Assembly: GCA_966211965.1 (NCBI GenBank)
Contig: CBIHON010000024.1
Location: forward strand, 1-64,000
Length of the DNA stretch: 64,000 nucleotides
Reading direction: 5' to 3'
Source of the DNA: CBIHON01 sp966211965
Lineage (GTDB): Bacteria > Pseudomonadota > Gammaproteobacteria > Burkholderiales > Burkholderiaceae_D
Shown here: positions 24,886 through 36,776 of the stretch, in pieces
How positions within the stretch are numbered: position 1 is the stretch's first letter
How the letters are laid out: each line of letters begins with the position of its first letter
Notes under the pieces: generated by a model
What the model saw: the letters and a program-made list of their open reading frames with translations, nothing else
Databases searched by the model: none
What the model was told of the DNA's origin: nothing
Made by a program: the position numbers and the translations under genes

Positions 24886-27591
24886 TCAAGCCACAAACGA
24901 ACACTTCGATGCCGCTGTCCGCGTATCCATATTCCTGCCGCGATTCACATGATCGTCGATCTCCGCTGCCGACCCCAGCATGCGGCCATACAGGAAAATC
25001 GTGAAGGCCGCCGTTTCCAGCGCGCCTTCGGACAGTTCGCCTGCACGATAGGGCTGCCACAGCATCTTCAGCAACAAGGCCGCGATCACCGCATCGATAT
25101 TCACGCAATACACCGTACGCGAAACGCCGTTGTCGTAAAGCGCCTGCACCAGCGCGTGGTAATACTCATGGAACACGTTGTACTCGCCGCGCTTCTTCAC
25201 CAGTTCGCGCACATACGCTTCGCGCGGGTCATGGTTGACTGGCTTGTCCTTGAATACCGGATGATTCACTCCCGGGATTTTTTGCAAGTCCAGGCTGCCG
25301 GATGATTTCTTGTCGGCTTTATAGCCGGCATACTGCAGCGCATAACGGGTAGCTAATGCCTGCAGGTCGATGCCGTGTGCCGGATCGGTCGGATCGATCA
25401 ATCCGCTGTCGCGGAATTGCTCGACCAGAAAGGCAATGCCTTCGTAGCCATTGCCGCCATGCGCATATCCGGAATGGCTGAGGAAGCCGAGCATGGCCTT
25501 GTTCAGTTGCACCCGCTCGGCGGTTTCCGGCCCGTCCGCCGACACCGCCCCTTTGGCTCCCTGCCCGGAAATCGTGCCGGGACCGTTTGTCAGCAGCAGC
25601 CCAACCAGGGTCTGAAAAGCGAACAGGCCGGCCGGCGCCGGCTCCTTGCCCAGCAGCGCCAGATAGGCAAGCTCGGTCAGCGAGCGCGCACAGATCATTT
25701 CCTCATTGGCGACTCCCAAAAGGCGTTCCGGCTCATGCCGCGCACTCGCCGCCGACGCGCCGATCAGGACGCCGAACAACTTGCACCACCAGGGCAAACT
25801 GCATACCGTAATCTGGGAAATCCGCTTGCGTACCAATGGCCCCCAGGCGAGTGTGGCGGTGATCGCCGCCAGCACCGCATCGGCAGTCGGATAGCCGTCC
25901 AGGCTGTGCAGATAGCGTACGAATACCGACCGCGCCCCACGCGCATCCAGCCCTGCCAGCATCGCCTGAGCCTTGCGATCCGGCTCCCGGCCGACGAACA
26001 GTTCGCGCACGGCCGCATCCCTGGTCACGACATTCAGATCGAAGGACTCGTCCGTCGCATCTTTCAAACCGGCATTGCGGAACAACTCCACCATTCTCTG
26101 CACCGCCGCACGCGCGCCCTCCGCACGGCGCGGACCAACGATGCTGCAGGCGGCGGCCAGCACGCTGTTGGGCGCATTGCCGGCATCGCGCGCCGCCTGC
26201 GCAGCGGCCAGCGCCGGATCGCCATACAAGTTCAGTTCCGCGCCGATCGCTACATTGACCAGTTTGCAGTCGTTTTCGCCGCCGGCTTCATGCAACAAGG
26301 CCAGGCAGAAATTCGATTCCAGCGAATGTTGCGCAGCATCCAGCATCGTCATGCCGTGCAGGCTGGCGACCTGCGTCTTGCTGTCCATCTGCGAGGCGCC
26401 CGACGCATCTTTCATGGCCTGCCGCGGAAATACCGCGCCGAGCTGCCGATTCAATTGCGCAATCTGCTTGTTGTAAGGCGCGACCGCCTCGACCAGCGGA
26501 ATGTCCAGTGCCGGCGGCAGGATCACGCCCTGGTTGGCCGCAAACCACGGCTTCAGTTCCAGCGTGCCTTCCGGTTCGAAATCGGGCCGGGTCGCGTTCT
26601 CGCGCATCACCGCAGTCAGCGCGGCCGGAATGTGGGCGATGTTGGTGACCAGCGCGCCCTTGGCAGAGAACACCGGACGTTCCGGCGTGAAGACGCCGTC
26701 GACGCCGAACTTCTCCATGAACCAGCGTTCCTTGGACTCCGCATCGTCGCTGCCGCCGGCCATCGCACCGGCATGTCCCACGGCACGGGTCAGCTTGGAT
26801 TTCCAGCGGCCGACCACGCAGGCCACTACCGGCTTGTTGAACTGCACGTCCATCTCGTAATACCCGCCCGGTTCGGCATACAGCACCGCCGCCTTGCTGC
26901 GCGCATCGTTGGCCAATGCAAAGGCAAATTCCGGCGCGGCGTAGTGGATATAGACGTCCTTGCCGCTGGAGATCAGCGTGGTGGTGCCCCAACCCGCCAT
27001 GCGCAGATAGGTCGCGATGGTGGTGGTGAAAGTGCCGGAATTGGAAAAGATCGCGATCGAGCCTTTACGCAATGCTTCGGCCGGCGCATCGCCGCCGAGC
27101 GCACCGCCGATACGCACCTGATTCCAGGCATCGGCCACGCCGAGGCAGTTGGCGCCGAAAATGTCGATGCCGTTCAACTGCCCCATCGAACGGATTTCGC
27201 GCGCATCGTGCACCGAGATTTTTTCCGTGACGATGAAGATTTTTTTCAGTTCAGGATTAAGGCGGATCAACTCCGCCACGCCGTCGCGCGCGCCGGAGGG
27301 CGGCAAGTAGACCACCCCGCAATTGAAACGGTGGCCGTCATCCAGGCCCTCGCGCACATTGTTGTAGACCGGGATATTGCCGATCCGGGTTTCCAGCACC
27401 TGCCCGCGCCGTCCGGGCGAGGTGCCGAACACCACGTTGCCGCCCGAATATTCATGGCCGGTCGGCGTGACTTCGCTCGACTCGCCGCCGAGGATGTTGA
27501 GGACGCATATGCGGTCTTCCCTGGTCGCAATCTGGGCCAGGGAACTGATGCCGACGTAATATTTGAAATCTGCCAGGCCTTGCTTGTACAC
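24886..27591 (-). CDS. ATP-citrate-lyase-like large subunit (CoA ligase + citrate synthase-like lyase)
   Basis: A 901-residue protein. Residues 1-330 resemble a succinyl-CoA synthetase alpha / citryl-CoA synthetase domain, with the phosphohistidine loop VGHAGAMAGG (His273). Residues 600-895 resemble citrate synthase/citryl-CoA lyase with candidate catalytic residues His711 (YAHGGNGYEG), His777 (GVNHPVF), Arg790 and Asp833 (NIDAV). Two-subunit ATP-citrate lyase large subunits are about 610 residues, so the segment 350-600 is extra and unrecognised. The start is GTG at 27591 with AAGGAGA upstream. It lies 24 bases after the ATP-grasp partner gene. The expected reaction is ATP-dependent citrate (or another tricarboxylate) cleavage to acetyl-CoA and oxaloacetate; the substrate is uncertain. 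Confidence 0.7.
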   Translation of the reverse strand: MYKQGLADFKYYVGISSLAQIATREDRICVLNILGGESSEVTPTGHEYSGGNVVFGTSPGRRGQVLETRIGNIPVYNNVREGLDDGHRFNCGVVYLPPSGARDGVAELIRLNPELKKIFIVTEKISVHDAREIRSMGQLNGIDIFGANCLGVADAWNQVRIGGALGGDAPAEALRKGSIAIFSNSGTFTTTIATYLRMAGWGTTTLISSGKDVYIHYAAPEFAFALANDARSKAAVLYAEPGGYYEMDVQFNKPVVACVVGRWKSKLTRAVGHAGAMAGGSDDAESKERWFMEKFGVDGVFTPERPVFSAKGALVTNIAHIPAALTAVMRENATRPDFEPEGTLELKPWFAANQGVILPPALDIPLVEAVAPYNKQIAQLNRQLGAVFPRQAMKDASGASQMDSKTQVASLHGMTMLDAAQHSLESNFCLALLHEAGGENDCKLVNVAIGAELNLYGDPALAAAQAARDAGNAPNSVLAAACSIVGPRRAEGARAAVQRMVELFRNAGLKDATDESFDLNVVTRDAAVRELFVGREPDRKAQAMLAGLDARGARSVFVRYLHSLDGYPTADAVLAAITATLAWGPLVRKRISQITVCSLPWWCKLFGVLIGASAASARHEPERLLGVANEEMICARSLTELAYLALLGKEPAPAGLFAFQTLVGLLLTNGPGTISGQGAKGAVSADGPETAERVQLNKAMLGFLSHSGYAHGGNGYEGIAFLVEQFRDSGLIDPTDPAHGIDLQALATRYALQYAGYKADKKSSGSLDLQKIPGVNHPVFKDKPVNHDPREAYVRELVKKRGEYNVFHEYYHALVQALYDNGVSRTVYCVNIDAVIAALLLKMLWQPYRAGELSEGALETAAFTIFLYGRMLGSAAEIDDHVNRGRNMDTRTAASKCSFVA

Positions 27592-27615
27592 GTGTTCTCC
27601 TTGGGATCTTTTGAT

Positions 27616-28893
27616 TTAAGCGCAGGGAAGGTTCAATCTTGCGGCGACCTGCTCGCGCCCGCCGGTCTTCATCCACTCATTCACCCGCTTGGCGTAATTG
27701 ACCACCTCGCTCATGTCGGAATCAAAACCGAAAATCCGGTAAGGCAATCCCAGCACCTCCAGCGTGTCCCGCATTGCCCCCATCCCGCGTATCAGATTGG
27801 GCCCGCCACGCCCCACCACCACATGCAACGGCGTCGGCCCATGCTCGCTGAAATACTCCCGCAGCGCGTCCGACATCGCGCGAAAGGTTTCGAAGATATC
27901 GGTGTTGTTCGATTTTCCGCCGATCAGGAACAGCACGTTGGCCTGCTTGAGCCAGTGCTTGAAGCAGATGCGCGCGACTTCCTTCATTTTTTCATAGGGC
28001 GGATTGCCGCCGAAATCGGAAGAGATGATCGCGTCGTCGCCCAGCATCTCGGTCACCAGGGAATTGGCGCCGCCACCGAAGGTCGGGGCCAGGATGGTGC
28101 CGCCGGCGTTGATCACATAGACGTCGCTCTGCCCCTGGTAAGTGCGCAGTTGATTGATCTCCTGTTCGAAATCGGAATAATCGACCGCGAACAAATGCGC
28201 CGGCAAATCGAGCCGCTGCCAGCGCGAATCGTCGCGGTCGAAACCGCATTTGAAATCGCATGCGACCGGCGTCAAGCGTCCCTTGTTGTCAGGCCGCATG
28301 CGAATCGGATTGAGTTCCAGCGTGGTCATGCCGAAGTTGTGATACAGCTCCCACAGCTTGGGCAGTTGCTGCACCAGGGGCGAGATGATCTGCTTCGGCG
28401 CGTTCAATTCGGACAGCGCGTTGGCGACGACGAAGGCTTTCAAGCCGGTGAGAGATTCGAACGGTATCTGCACCACTTGGCTCTTGTCGAGTTCTTCGAT
28501 ATCCATGCCGCCGTGATGCGTCAGCGTCATGGTCGGCGCGCGAAAACGCGTCGAATCGGTGATCGAAAAATAGATTTCATGTTCGGCCGGCACGACGCCC
28601 TCGAAGGTCACGCCGTTTGCCTTGGCGACCTGGTTGCCGTGCCGATGCTCGACAAAGTAGAGGCGCTCTTTTTCTTTCAATGCGCTCTTCAGGTCGGATA
28701 CGCGGCCAAGCAGGCCGGCCTTGCCTTTCTTGCCCACGCCGCCCTTGAACACCGGCTTGACGAAAACCGAACCGTAGCGGTCTATGAGCGATTTGATCTG
28801 GTCTTCGCTGGCATCCGGCCCGAGCACCTCGGAGGTCGGAAAGCCCGCGAACTGAAGCAACCTGGAGCCGTGCAGCATCCCCGTGACTTGCAT
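27616..28893 (-). CDS. ATP-grasp small subunit of ATP-citrate-lyase-like enzyme
   Basis: A 425-residue protein with an N-terminal ATP-grasp domain (FVKPVFKGGVGKKGKAGLLG near residue 48, then LELNPIRM) and a C-terminal citrate-binding/ligase domain. The latter contains GGTILAPTFGGGANSLVTEM, DFGGNPPYEKM and FLIGGKSNNTDIFETF, as in AclB/SCS-beta-like subunits. The ATG at 28893 has AAAGGA upstream, so I prefer it to 28941. It lies directly upstream of the 901-residue partner, so the two form a two-subunit enzyme. No reductive TCA genes are visible nearby. The 28942-29087 gap shows nothing. Confidence 0.75.
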   Translation of the reverse strand: MQVTGMLHGSRLLQFAGFPTSEVLGPDASEDQIKSLIDRYGSVFVKPVFKGGVGKKGKAGLLGRVSDLKSALKEKERLYFVEHRHGNQVAKANGVTFEGVVPAEHEIYFSITDSTRFRAPTMTLTHHGGMDIEELDKSQVVQIPFESLTGLKAFVVANALSELNAPKQIISPLVQQLPKLWELYHNFGMTTLELNPIRMRPDNKGRLTPVACDFKCGFDRDDSRWQRLDLPAHLFAVDYSDFEQEINQLRTYQGQSDVYVINAGGTILAPTFGGGANSLVTEMLGDDAIISSDFGGNPPYEKMKEVARICFKHWLKQANVLFLIGGKSNNTDIFETFRAMSDALREYFSEHGPTPLHVVVGRGGPNLIRGMGAMRDTLEVLGLPYRIFGFDSDMSEVVNYAKRVNEWMKTGGREQVAARLNLPCA

Positions 28894-29087
28894 ATCGCAT
28901 TCCTTTGCATCTGGTTTTTTCGGATGAGCGATGGTGCTCATCCTGCGACCTATTATTTGTCTGGGATGCTTTCAGTTAGCTTGCAGTGCACAAATTCTTC
29001 CGAGTTCTCCTGATGTTCCTCACGCCGGCATTGCTTGCTTGAATGCTGCGTGAAATTACGGCGCCTCGATCGTCCCGTACGGCAAGA

Positions 29088-30672
29088 TTACTCCGTCTGC
29101 GGCTGGGCCAAAACCGGCAGTCCGGGCGTCGCTTCATTGGCATAATTGATTACTTCAAAATTGGCCAGATTGGCGCTGAAGACAATCCGCCACTTCGACG
29201 TGCTGCTGGATGGAACATGCGAGAACAGGCTTTCCAGTTGCGCCGATGTGAGAGTCAGCATGCCGTTGGCCGCGAGCGTGCCGATGGCGACGTTGGTGCC
29301 GATCACCGTGCCGCTGTCGTCATACGCGCTTGCGGTCAGCGCGGCGCTTTGGGCGGTGGTGTTGATGATCTTCAGCTCGGTGGTACGCAAGGCATTGTTC
29401 GACGGATAAATGATATAGGCGTTGCGTGTCGTGGTGATACTGCCTGCCGCACGGCCTTCGGTCTGCGCTTGCGCCAGATAGAGATTGCCCGTGGCGATTA
29501 CTTTGACATTAACGAGAATTTCAAAGCTGGGCAGATTCGCATTGAGCACCAGGCGATATCTCGCATTGGCTGATGCAGGGCTATAGCCGAGCAGCGTTTC
29601 GATCTGGCTGGAACTCAGCGTCAGGATCTGGTTGGCGCCGAGCATGCCGAGCATGCCGCTTCCCACCATGCTGCCCGTTTCACTATAGGCAGTGGCGCTC
29701 ACAATGCCAGCGCTGGAATTCGGATTGACAATGCGCAGCACGGTAGTCTTCGTGCTGTCGGTAGAGGCAAGGACCTGCAGAACGTCGCGCGTGGACGTCG
29801 CCGCAGCCGATGCTGGCCGGCCATCCAGTTGTGCCTGCAGCAACGACAGTTGTCCGGTTGCGTTGTCGCGCGTGAAGTTGATCAATTCGAGGCCGGGCTG
29901 GGTGAAGGTGAACACGGCACGGTATTTGGCTGTGGGCTGCGCGGGGGTAAAGCCGACCGCGCTTTCGATTTGTGCAGAAGTCAGAGTGAGCACTGGCGCG
30001 GCACAATCGTTCCCAGTACCGTGTTGATTGTGCCAACCGTATTGCCTGTTTCGTCGTAGACGCTGACGCTCAGCGCACCGCTTTGCGTGCCTGTATTGAC
30101 CAGACGCAGCAGGTTGGTCTTGTTGCTGCTGGCTGCAGCGCTCATGAACCAGGCCGAATACGTGTTGTCGGCGGCGGCCGTTGCGCTGCGATCGATGCGT
30201 TGCGATTGCGCTACCGCCTTGGCGCCGATAGCTTTGTCGACGCTAAAGTTTACGAGCTGCACGTCGGATAGGCCGGCATAAAAGTAGACGGCGTATTTTG
30301 CCGTTGGCTCAGGTGTGAAGTCGATCAGTTGTTCGATATTGGCTGAGCTGAGCGTCCACGTCTGATGGGCGGCAAGGTTGCCCAAGCTGGCATTGGGAGT
30401 GCCGAGCACTTTGCCGCTTTCGTCGAAGGCGGTGGCGGTCACCTTCCCTGCACTGCCGGTAGGGTTGATGAGTCGCAGTTTCGAGGTCTTGTTGCTGCTT
30501 GTCGATGCATTGACGAAGAGTGCGACGACCGTTGTGAGAGGACCGGCGCCAACTGTTACCGTGGCGCTAGCGGTGTTGCCGTTACCTGCAGCATTGCTAC
30601 CCATGACGGCATACGTCGTCGTAGCGGTTGGCGCGACGCTGCCGCCGGAAGCCATGGCGGCAAAACCGGAAT
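29088..30672 (-). pseudogene. Repeat-containing (probably secreted) protein, truncated and frameshifted
   Basis: Two frames that join near 29999 encode one protein made of four tandem modules of about 115 residues. Shared landmarks are a KLRLINPT/LRIVNPN strand, a TATAFDESG/TAYSETG turn, a LTLTSAQIESL helix, and an AQAQTEGR end. An Ig-like linker (GGSVAPTATTTYAVMG) precedes the first module, after which the frame runs into an ISAs1 transposase tail, so the N-terminus and signal peptide are missing. One lost base between VPRQ and LTLTSAQIES breaks module 2. I do not recognise the module; surface location is inferred from its beta-rich, Thr/Ser/Ala-rich composition. Confidence 0.65.
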
Positions 30673-31089
30673 TGGCCCACGGCCGGCCTGCAAAGCGTGG
30701 TGATGGTGGAATCGATGCGCAGCACCGGAGAGCCAAGTCTGGCCGAAAAGCGCTTCTACCTCAGCTCGCTGGCGCCGGATTCGCAACAGCTGGCCCATGC
30801 CATTCGCAGTCATTGGGAGATCGAAAACCGCTTGCACTGGTGCCTCGACGTGACCTTCCACGAAGATGCGTCGCGTATCCGCATTGACCATGCGCCGGAA
30901 AATTTGAATATCGTCAAAAAGATCGCCATGAATCTGTTGCGCCTCAATCCTCTCAAACGCAGCTTGCCGAAGAAGCGCCTGGAGGCTTGTCTGAACAACG
31001 ACTATCTTGCTGAACTATTGGGCTCTCAACATGACTGCGCTCATTTCGTAACTTATTGATATTCAGGGAGTTTTGATGCGGTTGCCCTG
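30663..31089 (+). mobile_element. ISAs1-family transposase C-terminal fragment with right end
   Basis: The plus-strand frame ending at 31059 reads GLQSVVMVESMRS, then HAIRSHWEIENRLHWCLDVT, EDASRIRIDHAPENLNIVKK and a normal stop. This is the C-terminal third of an ISAs1-type DDE transposase. About 30 bases later comes TGATGCGGTTGCCCTG, resembling an ISAs1 terminal inverted repeat. The left two thirds are missing. The fragment separates the repeat protein from a second piece of the same repeat family at 31230-31349. Confidence 0.75.
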
Positions 31090-31229
31090 CCTGTTCCGCA
31101 AGTTCGCTGTAAAAAATAATGGAACGAAGCGATAGAGGGCCGCTGCCGATGGCAGCGCTGAACGAACTGCGGTGCCTGGTGAAGCTGCGTTCGAGCGGTA
31201 TACGGGTACAACAGGCCCCAGTCTCCTTT

Positions 31230-31600
31230 GCTCACACTCTTGCTCAGAGCACGCGTCGAAGATGCTCTAGTAAGGAGACCTGCGTACGTTTGACGAATGG
31301 TGACGGCGGCTGTCGCAGCGCCGGTGACCCGGCTTTCGGTCTGCGCCTGCACCAGGTCCGACGCCTTCTTGATGTTGCGCACCATCTCGTCGAGCAGCTT
31401 GCCTGCCTTTTCCGCCAATTTCACGCTGCTGATCGCCACGCCTCCGATCTCTTGCGCCGCCACCTGGCTGCGCGGCCAGCTTCCTCACTTCGCTCGCCAC
31501 TACGGCAAAGCCCTTGCCGTGCGCGCTGGCGTTGACGTCAGCAACCACGCTCGACAGCTTCTTGATGGTGTTGTTGATGTATTCAACTACCGAGACGGCA
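31230..31600 (-). pseudogene. Chimeric debris: chemotaxis-receptor fragment joined to repeat-module fragment
   Basis: On the minus strand one frame carries HGKGFAVVASEVRKLA, the hallmark of methyl-accepting chemotaxis protein signalling domains. The next frame continues AAQEIGGVAISSVKLAEKAG and LLDEMVRNIKKASDLV. The sequence then changes to QAQTESRVTGAATAAVTIRQ, which matches the end of the repeat modules at 29088-30672, not a chemotaxis receptor. Neither end of a receptor is present. The rest of 31090-31728 shows no intact gene. Confidence 0.6.
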
Positions 31601-31728
31601 CCTATCACTCTCACCACATCGTTGGTGCTTGTCAGATTGCCGCGTTCGCACTCGAGTTGATTCGAAAGGGGTACAACCCGGATGCAGCCGAAACGGAGAG
31701 CCCGCGGCATCCGCCCCCCTTAAAAAAA

Positions 31729-34320
<2,592 letters not shown>

Positions 34321-34410
34321 TCTTTACCCCTAAAGAAAATCACTATTGGCAATCAAATTGGGCCGCCTGAAGCCTTTTCAAGAATTATGTGCTGACCAAC
34401 ATCAAGAAAC

Positions 34411-34959
34411 ATGGATCTACATCAACTCCAGCTCACTTACCAGCCCGACGAAGACCGCATCCTGATGCGCCTGTCGTTTCGCGCCGAGGAGGGAGCGCTG
34501 CACGAAATCCGCGCCTGGCTGACCAGGCGGCTGGTTCATCACTTGTGGTCCGGCATCGTTCGCGCGCTGGAAACCCAGGTCAAGCTCGACCAGCCGCAGG
34601 CTGCGCATGCCAGCGCTGAAATTATCGGCCTGGCACATCAGGCTTCGATCAGCGCGATCAAGGAGCGCGGTGAATTCGGCATCCCCTTCGACAACGCGGT
34701 ACAGGCATTTCCACCCGGCGGCGCGCCGATGCTGGTGACGCTGGCGCAATTCACGATGAAGCCGCAACAGCCGCTGCGCATCAACTTCTGCCCCACGCAA
34801 GGCGATGGTTTTGAGGTGGGATTTTCAGCCGGCGTGCTGCATGGCTTTTGCACGCTGCTGCAAGAGTCTGTAAAAACGGCGGAATGGGGAATTGAATTGC
34901 GCCTGCCTGTTGCAGCTGCGGCAAGTACGAGTGCAACAGGACCGAGGATGCTTAATTAG
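34411..34959 (+). CDS. Conserved hypothetical protein beside clpB
   Basis: A 182-residue cytoplasmic protein of unknown function. Visible features are an N-terminal strand pair (LTYQPDEDRILMRLSFRAEE), a helix with HEIRAWLTRRLVHHLWSGIV, and a C-terminal half with beta strands. There are no membrane segments or known motifs. Its stop codon TAG is formed by the first three bases of the MITE-like element at 34957, so the native C-terminus may have been longer or different. It is divergent from clpB by 90 bases. Confidence 0.7.
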   Translation: MDLHQLQLTYQPDEDRILMRLSFRAEEGALHEIRAWLTRRLVHHLWSGIVRALETQVKLDQPQAAHASAEIIGLAHQASISAIKERGEFGIPFDNAVQAFPPGGAPMLVTLAQFTMKPQQPLRINFCPTQGDGFEVGFSAGVLHGFCTLLQESVKTAEWGIELRLPVAAAASTSATGPRMLN

Positions 34960-35077
34960 AGCATTTTTAGCCTGACCGTACGGGCCAATCTCAGGCCTCC
35001 GGTGCTCGGCGTACGCCTGTACGCGTCCGCTCCTCGGCCTGACCTTGTCTCCGCACGGTCAGGCTAAAAATGCTCTA
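34957..35077. mobile_element. MITE-like element, 23-base perfect terminal repeats
   Basis: TAGAGCATTTTTAGCCTGAC (continuing to 34979) is perfectly repeated in inverse orientation at 35055-35077. The 75-base centre is GC-rich with internal dyads and no frame. Both ends carry TA, as for Tc1/mariner or IS630-type derivatives. It overlaps the stop of the upstream gene and occupies most of the gap to crcB. Confidence 0.65.
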
Positions 35078-35125
35078 GAATCGTTTGCACGGCCCTGGCA
35101 AAGTGCGTAATCCAGCATGCAGAAC

Positions 35126-35500
35126 CTACGATGCCAGCGCCCGGTAAGTCGCGAACCCGGCTATGCAAAATGCGATCGAGCCCACCAGGTGCAGCGCCGT
35201 ATGTCCCAGCGCCCAGGCATACTGGCCGCGCTGCAGCAGGATCATCGACTCGGCGGAGAAGGTGGAGAAAGTCGTCAGCCCACCGAGAAACCCGGTGACC
35301 ACCAGCAAGCGCCATTCGACGGGCAAGGCCGGATAGCGTTCGAAGAAGGCCACCGCGATGCCGATCATGAAGCCGCCGCCCAGATTGGCGATCAGCGTGC
35401 CCAGCGGCAAAGCATGGTGAAAGGCGTTCAGATACACGCTCAGCGCCCAGCGCAGCCAAGCGCCGAACGCGGCCCCGAAACCGACAGCCAGCCATTTCAT
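35126..35500 (-). CDS. crcB: Fluoride exporter CrcB/FluC
   Basis: A 124-residue, four-helix membrane protein that exports fluoride as a dual-topology dimer. Signature segments are LPLGTLIANLGGGFMIG with the channel Asn at residue 39, and GFLGGLTTFSTFSAES, which holds the Phe-box and central sodium site. Its start overlaps the moaE stop by four bases, so it is translated with the molybdopterin genes. No fluoride riboswitch sits before it. Confidence 0.93.
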   Translation of the reverse strand: MKWLAVGFGAAFGAWLRWALSVYLNAFHHALPLGTLIANLGGGFMIGIAVAFFERYPALPVEWRLLVVTGFLGGLTTFSTFSAESMILLQRGQYAWALGHTALHLVGSIAFCIAGFATYRALAS

Positions 35501-35979
35501 CGCCGTTCTCCTCCATTATTGTTGGGACCGGCGCCCCATTTTGCCAAGGCCTGGTCGTCCGCAGCGCGCGCATCGACCCAGCGCGCCCCCTCCGGCGTTT
35601 GTTCCTTTTTCCAGAATGGCGCCTGCGTCTTTAGATAATCCATGATGAATTCGCAGGCGGCAAACGCCTCGCCGCGATGCGCCGAAGTCACCGCCACCAG
35701 CACGATCTGATCCAGCGGCTTGAGCGGCCCGACCCGGTGGATCACCAGCGCATCGAAAATATTCCAGCGCGCCTTGGCTTGCGCCGCAATGTTTTCCAGG
35801 GCTTTCTCGGTCATGCCGGGATAATGCTCCAGCTCCATTTCAGCCACCCTGCTGCCGTCGTTCATGTCGCGCACCGTGCCGATGAAGCTCACCACCGCGC
35901 CGACCATCGGGTTGGCGGCGCGCAGTTGCGCGACCTCGGCGCTGAGGTCGAAATCCTGGGCCTGGACGCGGATGGGCAT
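35497..35979 (-). CDS. moaE: Molybdopterin synthase catalytic subunit
   Basis: A 160-residue MoaE, which with MoaD converts cyclic pyranopterin monophosphate to molybdopterin. Recognisable segments are NPMVGAVVSFIGTVRD, ELEHYPGMTEKALENIAAQA, VIHRVGPLKPLDQIVLVAV and EFIMDYLKTQAPFWKKE, the last with the active-site lysines. The C-terminal tail ending NNNGGERR is low-complexity. A LysE-type exporter gene stands between it and moaD. Confidence 0.95.
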   Translation of the reverse strand: MPIRVQAQDFDLSAEVAQLRAANPMVGAVVSFIGTVRDMNDGSRVAEMELEHYPGMTEKALENIAAQAKARWNIFDALVIHRVGPLKPLDQIVLVAVTSAHRGEAFAACEFIMDYLKTQAPFWKKEQTPEGARWVDARAADDQALAKWGAGPNNNGGERR

Positions 35980-35987
35980 GGCTTGGA

Positions 35988-36620
35988 TCAGGTCCGCTTA
36001 ACCGTGGCCAGCAAGGCGCCGGCGCCGACAAACGTCATCCCGGTCATCCGATTGAATACCTTGGCCCGGCCCGGCGCACGCAGCCATGGCCCGACCCGCG
36101 CCGCGAAATTCGCGTAAGTCATCAGCCATAGCGTTTCAAAGAAAACGAAGGTTGCGCCCAGAATCAGAAATTGCGGAAATTGCGCGGCCTGCGGGTTTAC
36201 GAATTGCGGCAGGAAAGCGGAAAAAAACAGCAGGCCTTTCGGGTTGGTGATGCCGATCAAGAATCCGTTCAGGTACAAGTCACGCAGCGATTTCGAACCG
36301 GTCGCGGAATTCTCGCTGCTGACTGCGAAGCTCGAATCCTTCGACAGGAAAGACTTGATGCCGATGTAGATCAGGTAAGCCACGCCGATCCATTTGACCG
36401 CCTGGAAAAACTTTTCCGAAGCCGCCAATACCGCACCGAACCCGACTCCCACCACCGCGATGATGATGCAGCCCGAAGTAATGCTGCCCAGCGCGCTGGC
36501 GGAAGCGCGGCGCACGCCGTATTTCACACTGTTGGTCACGCACATCAACACGCTGGGACCCGGCGTGATGGTCAGGACGAAAACTGCGGCGACATAAAGC
36601 AACCAGGTTTGGAGGGACAT
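35988..36620 (-). CDS. LysE/RhtB-family exporter within the moa cluster
   Basis: A 210-residue membrane protein with the family N-terminus VFVLTITPGPSVLMCVTNSV and about six hydrophobic stretches. It ends eight bases before moaE and is separated from moaD by 156 bases that hold a REP palindrome. Its place between moaD and moaE looks like an insertion into the operon; nothing links it to molybdopterin. The exported amino acid is unknown. Confidence 0.85.
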   Translation of the reverse strand: MSLQTWLLYVAAVFVLTITPGPSVLMCVTNSVKYGVRRASASALGSITSGCIIIAVVGVGFGAVLAASEKFFQAVKWIGVAYLIYIGIKSFLSKDSSFAVSSENSATGSKSLRDLYLNGFLIGITNPKGLLFFSAFLPQFVNPQAAQFPQFLILGATFVFFETLWLMTYANFAARVGPWLRAPGRAKVFNRMTGMTFVGAGALLATVKRT

Positions 36621-36680
36621 GTTTTTCTTTCAGAGTAAAAAAATAAATCTCGCAAATTCAAATGACTGCATCAAACGTGA

Positions 36681-36770
36681 CGTTTGTTTGGGAGCGGCCC
36701 ATGGCCGCGATAGTCCCCGAATAGCCATCGTCCAGGCGCATCGCCGCCATGGGCCGCTCCTACACAAACG
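36681..36770. repeat. REP-like palindrome, GGAGCGG family, copy 2
   Basis: The largest copy: arms of about 31 bases beginning CGTTTGTTTGGGAGCGGCCC and ending GGGCCGCTCCTACACAAACG, with few mismatches. It lies between moaD and the LysE-type gene, inside a likely operon, so it may affect mRNA stability or uncouple the two genes. Confidence 0.7.
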
Positions 36771-36776
36771 CCCTTT

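Noticed and set aside
25375..29013. A 1212-codon open frame on the plus strand opposite the ATP-citrate-lyase-like genes
   Set aside because: It runs exactly antisense to two well-supported genes, is rich in Arg, His and Gln, and has no motif; long antisense frames are common in GC-rich coding DNA.
35501..35560. Fluoride riboswitch before crcB
   Set aside because: crcB overlaps moaE by four bases; the sequence before it is coding.
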